Positions 55,083-64,000 of a DNA stretch of 64,000 nucleotides are shown piece by piece; position 1 is the stretch's first letter; each line of letters opens with the position of its first letter. The translations under genes were made by a program, and so were the position numbers. The DNA comes from Symsagittifera roscoffensis (taxonomy: Eukaryota > Xenacoelomorpha > Acoela > Convolutidae): the NCBI RefSeq assembly GCF_963678635.1, contig NC_087063.1, positions 38,142,759 to 38,206,758 of the forward strand, given 5' to 3'. The notes beneath the pieces were generated by a model. That model saw nothing but the letters and a program-made list of their open reading frames with translations. It was not told where the DNA came from and did no database searches.

Positions 55083-57178
55083 AGAAGCACAATAGAGCCT
55101 CAAAAAGTCTCGGTGAGTCTTTAGCCGCTCTAGAAAGGAGAATATGCACCAAGTTTTTCGACCCAAAGTCACTATAATCATTAATAGCCTGCAGAGCAAT
55201 TTCACTGAATAAAAATGATGGTAAAGGCGGCATAAGGTCAATAGGAGAGATAATCAGAAGAGTTCTCGGGAAAATTTTAGCTCAGAAACTTGGTGCCGAC
55301 ATTTGCCATGCAGCAGGATCACAGCAAACCTGCGCAGGTCAAGAAGGTGGCATTGAAGCAGCAATTCATGCAGCCAGGGAAATTCTCCAGATGCAGTCCA
55401 CAGAAGCCGTTCTATTGATTGATGCTGAGAATGCTTTTAACAGACTGAATCGTCACGCCGCCCTTCTTAACATAAGGCATATATGCCCAAAAATCAGCAT
55501 TTATCCTATCATTATTTATCGGTTGCCAGCCAGACTCATTCTAGGCGAATGAGTAGAAATTTTATCACAGGAAGGCACCACTCAAGATAATTTAGCGATT
55601 GCATTTTATGCGCTGAGCTTGAAAAAACTCCTTGCCAGTCTAAACCAAATTAGGTGTCATCAAGAGTGGTTCGCTGACAACGCCGGAGGCCTTGGGAAGC
55701 TAGTTCAACTCCGTGAGAGGTTTGATCTTTTGAACAGTATCGGCCCCAAGCTTGGGTATTTTCCGAAACCGTCGAATTGTTGGTTAGTAATAAAAAGCGA
55801 GGGTCTCCGAGAGCAAGGTAAGCAGGTCTTTGAGAACACCAATTTCAACATCACAAGCGAAGGACGTCCATACTTGGGAGCGGCAGTTGGCAGCCAGAAC
55901 TTCAAAAACGACTATCTACGAGACGAAGTTGAAGAATGGTCGATTGAGTTGTCTTCGCTGGAAGCAGCGGTCAAAACGGAGCCCCATCTTGCCTATATTG
56001 CTCTCTTCAAGAAGATCTAGAGTCGGTGGAATTTTATAATGAGGACTATTCCTGATTCTGAACTGCACATGCAGCCACTTGAAGCCAAACTCAGGAACGT
56101 TATTTCTCTTTTAGTCGACAGAACTCTCAGTGATCTAGAACGGGACATCGTAGCATTGCCATGCTCAGCTAGTGGATTAGGTCTGATAAATCCCACAGAA
56201 TATGCGTCTCGTTTCTACGAAAACACTGTCAAGCTGACAAACAAACTGAAAAACGCAATTATTGCTAAACAAGATCCTATTGACTACACGAATAGAACTG
56301 GACGAGCAGAAAGTTCAGGATCGAACCGTAAACATGCAAAAGAAGCCCTCGAAATTGTGTATTCCCGAAGTGAGATTGAAATGAAGCGCACGCTAGAACT
56401 GCTACAGCCAAAAGGAACATCCGCATGGCTGACTTGTCTGCCATCTAGGGAGCAGAATTTTTACATGAACAAAGACGAGTTCCGGGACGCGCTATGTATC
56501 CGATATGGATAGCACCTGAGAGGAATGGCTCAAACTTGTGAGTGTGAAGCGGCAAATTATATCGACCATGCTTTGATTTGTAAGTTGGGTGGTTTCGTCA
56601 TAATGCGTCACAACGCTGTCCGCGACGTCGAAGCCGACTTTTTACGTAACGTGTGCAAGGATGTGAGCGTTGAGCCCGGTCTGATCCAATTAACGGGAAA
56701 TGAAGAACTTGCAAGTGGGAGCATTCTGGAAGACAATGCAAGACTGGATATTTCTTGTCGAGGTTTTTGGGCGCCGCTGCAGTAAATGTTTCTTGACGTC
56801 CGTTTCACACACCCGAGCGCTCCAAGTAATAGGAACCGAAAACTGAAGCCACTCCTAAAGACTCATGAGAATCGGAAAAAAGTCGAATACAACGACCGCG
56901 TTCTGCAGGTAGAGCATGCCTCTTTTACCCCCTTGATTTTTGCGACCAACGGCGCCATGGGTGAGGAGGCAGAGCGATATCATGCTATACAGGCGGAAAA
57001 AATGAGTGAGAAGCTGAACTCTACGTATGCGGACACTATGAACTACATCCGGAAGAAGCTCTCCATCACAATCTTGAAAACTGCCTTTATAGCCTTGAGA
57101 GGACACCGGAAGAAACACCAATACACGACCTGTAGTACCCGAGACAACGACATAAATATTTTGTGCCACAATCAATAA
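55083..57178 (+). pseudogene. Reverse transcriptase-endonuclease relic, second family, five in-frame stops
   Basis: A single reading frame of about 700 codons. It begins near KSLGESLAALERRICTKF and includes LIDAENAFN (motif A, Asp at 55,421), QEGTTQDN (motif B, altered from the usual GTTQGDP), WFADNAGG (motif C with Asn at 55,679 in place of the second Asp), GYFPKPSNCWLV, RPYLGAAVGS, RTIPDSELHMQPLEAKL, ALPCSASGLGLINP, a Cys-rich box CECEAANYIDHALICKLGG, and DISCRGFW followed by FLDVRFTHP, like a PD-(D/E)XK nuclease core. The frame is interrupted by TAA 55,175, TGA 55,550, TAG 56,018, TAG 56,510 and TAA 56,783 but never shifts. The family is one I know as multicopy RT-like proteins of aquatic invertebrates; its clade is uncertain. 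The 5' end is missing. AATAAA overlaps the final stop. Confidence 0.72.
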
Positions 57179-58260
57179 ACATTCCTCATCGAATATCACT
57201 CCAGAATAGATTGCACACTTTCAGTATTTCTCTATACTTTATACCGATGGTTAATTCAAAACATTTAGCTTGAGTTAATTAAAATTGTATTCTACTTAGA
57301 AAAATGTCTCAACCAAAAGTATTTTAGTTAAACACCGGAAGAGAACACTTGATAAAAAAGACTTTTGCCAGATTTATGAAGCTTTTAATTACAAGAATGG
57401 CCTCAGCTTGAGTGATCAAGATTTTAATAACGAACCGAGGGAAAATCTTATAAAAAAGGATGATCATAAAATTTTAGTGAATCAATATGCTTGATTTTAA
57501 AATGCTTTCACATAGCACATAGTCTTTCTAATAACCTTTATTGAAAAAATATTTGAGTGAATACTTCACTTAATTAGTTAAAATTCAAACTGATCAAAAC
57601 TTTCAAAAGAAGGAACTTTCAAATCTGATTGGTTGATATCAAAATAGTTTAAGTTTCCATTATAAGTGAAACGCAATTTTAATTGATTCAATTTAAATTG
57701 TTTTAAAACTAAATTATAGGAAAGACTCGGAACTGATTATTTGATATCAAAAGTGTTGAAAGTTTCAGAATAATTAAAGTATATTCTGATTGGTTGATTA
57801 GTCTCTAATTCAAAACTTACTGATTAATAGAGCCCCACTCTGATTGGTTGAATTTTATTTCGATAAAATTTCTTTATTTTCACAGGATGAATTCAATTTT
57901 GATTTTCATTCACGTTAAAAATTAATTGGTCAAAAATTAGCTTAACTGCTTTTAATTATTTTTCTTCTTTTTTTGGGTTTATTCAAAACTTCTACTGAAA
58001 TTTTTGGGACTTTCGAAACGTCTTATTTGTTCTCAACTTTTTTTAACTCATTGAGATAAATAGAAATTGAAGAGTTGTAAGTATTAAGTGTGGCAGATGT
58101 TACGCACGTCAAAATGCATCAAAGCATTGCAAAACTTGAGGAGTTTTGAATTGTCCAAATTAAATTTTTCATACATATTGCAGCGAGTAACTGAATGGTC
58201 ATATCCAGGGAAGCCTTTATCTGATCAAAAACAAGTTATACAAGTTCATTGAAAGTCCAT
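57179..58260. other. AT-rich stretch, nothing recognised
   Basis: Recurring TCTGATTGGTTGA boxes (about 57,625, 57,787 and 57,840) hint at a very degenerate tandem repeat of variable period. No gene. Confidence 0.4.
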
Positions 58261-58545
58261 TCAGTAGCCTGCAAACACCTTTCAGGAGAAAACAAAAAAA
58301 ATTTTAATGGCATAATAAACATAGGAGAAGTTACTATAAAATATAGTTTTTTTGAGCAATTATACCCAAAAAAATCTAGAAACCTATACAATTTTGATGA
58401 AGTTCAACACTTTTCAGGAGAAGACAAAAAAATATAAAATAACATAGTAAACATAGCAGAAGTTACTAAAAAAAATTTTTTAATGCAATTATACCCGAAA
58501 AAAATCTAGAAATCTATACTATTATGATTAAGTTGAGCAGAACAA
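58261..58545. repeat. Direct tandem duplication, about 134 bp
   Basis: TTTCAGGAGAA, then CATAGNAGAAGTTACTA, AATTATACCC and ATCTAGAAA boxes appear in the same order at about 58,276 and 58,410. The frame 58249-58437 crosses them without a motif. Confidence 0.7.
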
Positions 58546-59600
58546 TTCTTGTAAAAACTATGGAATTTTTTCATCGTGATTCTTATTGTTCTTCTATGCT
58601 TTTGTTCGAAAGTTCTGAGTGATGAAAAAAGCAACTCGAGCAGCAAATGAGTTCAAATTATTGTTCAACTCTCAAAAAAAATTGATCTAAAAAAACTCTA
58701 ATCCTCAGTATGAACTGAAATGGTAGCAAGCTTACGGAGGTTCTGTTGAGTTAAATTTGCATTAAAAGTACATAACACATGCTGTTGAATGGATATCAAA
58801 TTGTTAAAAATTTGTAGGAAAAAGACCTGGATGGTTAAAAAACATAAAAATCGACTAATTGAAACATGGCTTTTATATTAGAAAGAATTTTGCTATCATT
58901 TGCTGAATTATCTAAAAAAGCCTGAAAAAAAGAAAATTATAGTATTTTTTTTGAAATAAACACGTTTCCAAGACAAAAATGTTTGATTACTTGATACAGT
59001 TTTCCACTAGAGCATCTTTTTTTTCAAAATTGAGCACAAATATTTCTTATGAAAGGTAATAGTGGAGGCAAAAATCAAAAATCTGCTTTCAAGATCTATA
59101 TTTATTTAATTTCGTTTCAAAGTCCTATAAAATTGTTTAAAAAAAACCGTTTTTCCGAGAAAATATTATGAGTTTAGCTGGCACTTTTCAAACAACACGA
59201 CACTTATAGCAGTGTTAAATGTATACACTCTCAATTGAAATGATATTCAACTTGAAGAGATTCAAGTAAACACATTGAGAATTTCGTTTTTTAATGTACA
59301 AAAACAGAGTAATAATTAGACATTTGTAATTCTAATTTTACCGCTTTCGGCAAATTGTGCGTATATTAAAACTGTTTTTTCCCTAAACTCCCCAGTTCAA
59401 ATTAATTTTTCATGCAATTTAAGTGCATAAGCAAGAACCTACATAGGGAAAAATACAGGCATAACTATTAAACCGTAAATCTCTTCGTAAAGTTCATGAT
59501 TATGATATTGTAGGAGCAACAGAGATACTGATCAGTTATGAAGAAGTTTTGCTTTTATTTTCTTTCACATTCATATATACTTTTCCAAACCTTTCAGGCA
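58546..59600. other. AT-rich stretch, nothing recognised
   Basis: About 1 kb without recognisable gene, repeat or RNA. Confidence 0.4.
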
Positions 59601-59609
59601 CTTTTGAAT

Positions 59610-59760
59610 TTTTATGACAGTTATTTTAGCAGTATTTTAGCATGACAGTATTTTAACTTTTGAATTTTTATGACAGTTATGAATTTTTATGACAGTTATT
59701 TTAGCAGTATTTCAGCATGACAGTATTTTAACATGACAGTTATTTTAGCAGTAAAAAAAC
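59610..59760. repeat. Short-period minisatellite (ATGACAGTTATTTTAGCAGT)
   Basis: TTTTTATGACAGTTATTTTA, GCAGTATTT and AGCATGACAGTATTTTAA blocks are repeated in changing order over about 150 bp, a typical unequal-exchange pattern. Confidence 0.8.
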
Positions 59761-59839
59761 CATTTAACAAATATGATTGTAAATGATGTATAATCAAGAT
59801 GTAATTGATCTCAGATTTTGCAGTTTTGTAGATTTGGTT

Positions 59840-61600
59840 TGACCATTGACAAACAAAAAGAGGAAGAGTTTTGCCAGAGTAATTTCGCTGAATATTACAT
59901 TTGCTGATCATTTGATTCAAGTTCCTAACATAACTTGTTTTTATATGGATGGCAAACCGAATAAGTAATCAAATTAAATGTCTAAAATGGAAGATTTTGG
60001 ATTGATGCTTAGTCTAATATTGATAACTTTGTATTTAACTTGATTGAAAACACTGGCTGTTTTTCACAGTTCTCCCGATGTGAAAGTTTCAGCATAAATT
60101 CAACTGATCTGAGCTTTGTTTTTGGTATTCAGAGCAATTTATAACACACATCTTAGCTTAAATTAAGTCAAATTTTATAATGTTCCATTTATGCCGAAAA
60201 AAAGAAAGAAAAAAAAGATTTACTCAAAGCTTTGCGTCAATATCTTAACTTGATACCAATTGAAAAACAGTTTGGGTTTCATTTTACACTGTACCCGAAA
60301 AAAGCATTGATACTTCACAATTTGATATGAAACGAAATATCTAAAATTTAGCTAAAATCTAAAACAAATCGTCAAAAACAAAATCTAAAATGATAATATC
60401 TAAAGCGAAAAAAATTTTCGCAGCCAAAGTTTTGAGACCCCTGAAATTTTTTTTCCAAAATTTTGAGAATTCCGCTGAAAATACTTATCATCTAACACCT
60501 ACTACCCGAAACTCTTTTAAACTATCTTAATTAACGGAAATCTAAGCTCTATCTTATTACAAAGGTTTGACACTGGGTAATCAATACCCTATCTTAAAAC
60601 ATGGAAGTCTCCATTGGTACCCACAATTTCTACCAGACTAATAATAAATATGTGAATGGCGTGTATAGTATGAGTAGTATATGTTGGGACTGAATTGGGT
60701 GGGGAATGTTAATCCCCATGTAATAACATAGGCTACAGAGTAACCGGTCATCGCCCTAGGTATTAACATAGGGAGTAGGTTTTCCATGTACTAAAGTTTT
60801 AGGTTTCAGTGTATCAGATGGTATGATGGTAAGTTTCTAAAATTGAGAATTGTGCTGAAAATATTTATCATCTGAAACTTAAAGGTTGTCATCGGATAAT
60901 CTATACCTTATCTTAAATAAGGGGGGTCTCCATTGTTACCCACGATTCTACCAGGCATATACTAAGTGTGTGAATGGCGTGTATGGTGTGAGTTGTATAT
61001 GTTGGGACTGAATCCGGTGGGGAAGAGTTTGATGACCACCATGTATTAACATAAGGAAAAATCCCATGAAATCAGGTTATATGTTTCAAAGTTTCAGATG
61101 GTAAGATGGTAAGATGGTATAAACTTGAATTCATCATTTAAAAAAACCGAGGAAGAGTTGAATGATGAGTTTTGCTCAAGAAATTTCGAAGAAGATTACT
61201 ATGATCGATGATTTGATTTAAGATTTTAAAAAATATATTTTTTTGATGGAATTTAAAAAAAGTAGTTAAGTGTTCATACAAAAGATGTAAATTGGACAAA
61301 GCTGGATAGATAATGAGTCTAATATGAAACACTTTGATTCACTTCTTCAAAAGTTATGATTTTTTATAGGATTCTCTCGAGAATTCGGAATTTTCAGCAT
61401 AGATTCAACTAATCTGAGCATTGTTTCTGCTATTCAGAACAAAATTTAAAACACATCTTAGCTTAAGTTAAATGAAAAATTTTCGTCTTTCGTTTTTTAC
61501 GAAAAAAAACGAAGAAAAAACTTGAAATTGAAATTTGTATAATTGAAATTTGTATGATTGTCTTAACATGATACCAGTTAACCAACAATTTGGGTTTTGA
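59840..61600. repeat. Diverged direct duplication of about 1.3 kb with embedded dispersed repeat
   Basis: The order GAGGAAGAGTT, then CAGCATA.ATTCAACT, ATCTGAGC and ACACATCTTAGCTTAA at 59,850-60,180 recurs at 61,148-61,470. Between them, two direct copies of a repeat occur (about 60,470-60,830 and 60,840-61,125), each with GAATGGCGTGTAT, ATGTTGGGACTGAAT and GTGGGGAA boxes. Confidence 0.65.
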
Positions 61601-61739
61601 CGCTTTTCACGTACTATAAGCCAAAAATTTCTGGTTTCTGAAAAAAATTCCAAAAAATTGAGGTTTTTTTCCAAAACTTGCAAAAAAAAAATTCCCATCT
61701 GAAACTTACCAACCAAAACTTTAAATGGAAAATTGAGAA

Positions 61740-61981
61740 ATCTATTTCCTAGCTTATTACATAGGCTTTTAAATATTCCCGTTTGGGATCTTGAACATTG
61801 CGGTATCGTCGAAATCGGCTGCCATTTTTTTTCTCGAAACTTATCATCAGTATCTGAAACCCTGAAACCTAAAACCCTAATATAATTACATGGGAAATAT
61901 ATTCCCTATGTTAGTACCTAGGGTGATGACCGGATACCCTATAGCCTATGTGAATACATTGGGGGTACCAATCCCCACCCT
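61740..61981. repeat. Inverted copy of the dispersed repeat, leading into the minisatellite
   Basis: The plus-strand text CTGAAACCTAAAACCCTAAT, GGGAAATATATTCCCTATG, GGTGATGACCGGATACCC and CCCCACCCTATTCAGCCCCA is the reverse complement of the repeat at about 60,620-60,820. It is also related in direct orientation to 39,440-39,720. It ends where the GT-rich array starts. Confidence 0.65.
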
Positions 61982-63445
61982 ATTCAGCCCCAACATAAAC
62001 TACCGTTGTGTGTGCTTGCTTGATATATGGTTGTGTATGGTGTATGTGGTGTGTATGCTCTGTGAGATGTGTGGTGTATATGATGTGTTGTGTTTATGAT
62101 GTGTGTTGTGCGCAGTGTTTGTGTATTGAGCGTGGTGTTTCTGATGTGGATGGTGTGTATGGTGTAATTCCTGCGTTTGGTGGTTAAAATGTATATGGTG
62201 TGTAATTTGTTTGTGATGTGTAGGGCCTGTTTGATGTCAGTGATGTATGTGGCGTGTGCGGTTTGTTTGGTAAGTTTGGCGCGTATGGTCTGTGGGACAT
62301 GTTTGTTTTTGTATGTCGTGTGTTTGGTGTGTGCAGTATTTGTGATTGTGATGTGTGCTGTTTCTGAAGTGTAATATGTGAATGGTATGTGTGGTGCGCG
62401 TTGTGGGTGTGGTTTGCATGGTGCGTGTGGCGTGTATAGTGTGTGTGTCGTATGTATGGTTTGTATGGCGTGAAAAGTATGTGCGGTTTGTATGGTGCCT
62501 TTCATGTGAGTTGTGTGTATGGTGTTTTTGATGTGTTTGTTGTTTAAGGTTCACATGGTGTGTGTTTTGCGTGGTTTTTATGACTTTTATGGTGTGTTGT
62601 TTGTGGTGAGTATGGTGTTTGGTGTGTATGGCGTGTACTAAGTGTGGGGTGTGTATGAATTAGTGTGTGGTTAGTAATATGTGTGTCATACGAGTGGATT
62701 GTGTGGTGTGTGGTGTGTTTGCTGTGTATGCTGTGTGTGCTGCGTGTGTGGTATGTGTGTTGTTGTGTATGGTTTGTGTGGAGTGTATGGCGTGTTTGGT
62801 GTGTGTGACGTGTATGGCATATGTGGTTTGCATGGCGAGTGTAATATGAGTGGTGTGTCTGGTATGTGGTGAGTGTGGTGCGTGCGTTGTGTGCCGTGTT
62901 CATGGTGTGCATTTTGTGTATGGCATTTATAGTGTGTTTTGTATGTATGGTGTGATTGTGGTGTGTGGTGTTTGTAATTTATATTGTAATTATTCTATGA
63001 ATGGCGTGTATGGTGTAGTAGATGCGTAGGGTTTGTGTGGTGTGGGTATGTTGCGTGTGTGATGTGGGTTGTGAGTATGGAATGTATGGAGTGCATTGTG
63101 TGCATGGTGTGTTTGGCATTCATAATGTGCTTTGTGTGTTTGATGTGCGTGGAGTGTGTGGTGTGTGTTTTGTGTGGGGTGTATGGTGTAGGGTTTGTAT
63201 GGCGTGTGACGTGTATGATGTATGTGTGGTGTATGGTGTGTATGTTGTGTGTGTGTGGTGTGTATGATCTGTGATATGTGTTTGGTGTGTGGTGTTTGGT
63301 TTGTGTGGTTTGTGCGGTGTGCAGGGCTTGTATGGTGTATGTGGTGTCTTTTTATTGTGTGTGATGCATGTGGTGTGTGTGTTCTGTGTAAGGTGTGTGG
63401 TGTGTGTGATATGTGTGATGAGTATGGTGTGTGCGGTGTGCTTGC
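61982..63445. repeat. Large GT-rich minisatellite (about 1.46 kb)
   Basis: Long run of TGTGTGG, TGTATGG and TGTTTGG steps with very little A or C; basic period about 8-10 bp with irregular higher order. It has the same text as 53,139-53,560 but is longer and more varied. Frames across it (Val/Cys-rich or His/Thr-rich) are artefacts. Confidence 0.92.
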
Positions 63446-63759
63446 CCGCACTGGATTTCCATATTCCATAGATAACAATCAATAATATTGAATTTTCTTG
63501 GTCTGTCTCAATAAATTTTGATGAAAATAGATTATAATCCATTAAAAATGGATTATTTTTTGTATATTTTCATGCCAACATAATCGCTTATAATCGGTTA
63601 TTGTCAATTATTCGGATTTTTTTGAGAGGTTAGTCATCAAATTTACAAGTTTTTTTAAAGTTATCGCATTTCCTGTTTAGTGCATTTGCTTTATTAGGTT
63701 TCATAAATTGTTACATTTCACTTTTCAACTTTTATAATTTTTGTCTTATATAGCTCGTT
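63446..63759. other. AT-rich stretch after the minisatellite
   Basis: No gene is recognised. A small group of GATTATAATCC/GCTTATAATCGG boxes at 63,525-63,600 forms a short degenerate palindromic repeat. Confidence 0.45.
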
Positions 63760-64000
63760 TACCCCTCCCTGTTTACCCCCCCCCCCCCCCCGTTTTCCTC
63801 TCTGCTTACACGTCTCGGTCGAAAATGGTAAGCAAACTGGGGGGGGGGGGGAGGGGGGGGTGGACTGTAACTTGGGGTGAGGGGTAAACTTTAGCAAACA
63901 TGGGGGTGGGCGTAGGGATAAACGTAGGGGAGCGGGGGAGGGTGTTTGGGCAAACGTGGATGGGGGCAAATAGGGGAGGGGGTTAATTCGATTAGGTTTA
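63760..64000. repeat. C-run/G-run hairpin and G-rich minisatellite
   Basis: TGTTTACC followed by a C run (63,773-63,791), then TGCTTAC and its inverse GTAAGCA enclosing about 20 bp, then a G run from 63,839, can fold into one strong hairpin. Downstream, units like GGGCAAACGTGGATGGG and GGTAAAC with G-runs continue to the window end and could form quadruplexes. The minus-strand Pro-rich frame is a shadow. Confidence 0.75.

Noticed and set aside
61982-63445. CRISPR-like array
   Set aside because: Repeats are short, irregular and contiguous, with no unique spacers, and the sequence is eukaryotic.
61984-63542. Several 60-170 codon frames in the 1.46 kb GT array
   Set aside because: Same reason as above: repeat translation with no start context or domain.

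Overview
This looks like an intron-rich, AT-rich scaffold from an invertebrate animal, built mostly of transposable elements and tandem repeats. It carries two exons with animal splice sites that encode half immunoglobulin (Ig) domains. It also carries a CR1/Jockey-like LINE with a PHD-finger ORF1, a second reverse transcriptase (RT) relic, remnants of a Polinton/Maverick-type DNA element, Tc1-like inverted repeats and minisatellites. No bacterial-style gene is visible. The species cannot be named from the sequence; an arthropod is possible.

Layout. 1-13,190: five head-to-tail units of a roughly 3.43 kb tandem repeat, the fourth with an internal deletion and the fifth truncated. 13,464-13,606 (-): an Ig half-domain exon. 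13,801-13,994: a perfect 60 bp inverted repeat. 15,067-15,311: an inverted array of a GAGCGGTTT motif beside a 200-base assembly gap. About 18,780-21,450 (-): a decayed polymerase gene of Polinton type. 23,497-26,211: two small genes of unknown function, the second preceded by paired palindromes. 26,326-40,304: tandem copies of a decayed Polinton-like segment (integrase C-terminus, a virion-type protein, an F54H12.2-like protein). 40,310-47,230: tRNA-like pieces, palindromes, a Tc1-type inverted repeat and a diverged relative of the 3.4 kb unit. 48,084-48,559: SGNH-hydrolase fragment. 48,775-52,626: the LINE. 52,687-52,855 (-): the second Ig exon. 53,139-53,560 and 61,982-63,445: GT-rich minisatellites. 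53,690-54,800 (-): second polymerase relic. 55,083-57,178: second RT relic. 63,760-64,000: G/C-tract minisatellite.

How it fits together. The two Ig exons lie on the minus strand with matching phase (one ends in phase 1, the other starts in phase 1) and join at a typical Ig-Ig linker. The simplest reading is that bases 13,607-52,686 are one intron of about 39 kb in an Ig-superfamily receptor or adhesion gene, filled by the mobile elements above. The most unusual mobile-element feature is in the LINE: ORF1 and ORF2 share a reading frame and are separated only by TGA followed by CTAG, a known stop-readthrough context. Both RTs in the window have Asn in place of the second catalytic Asp.
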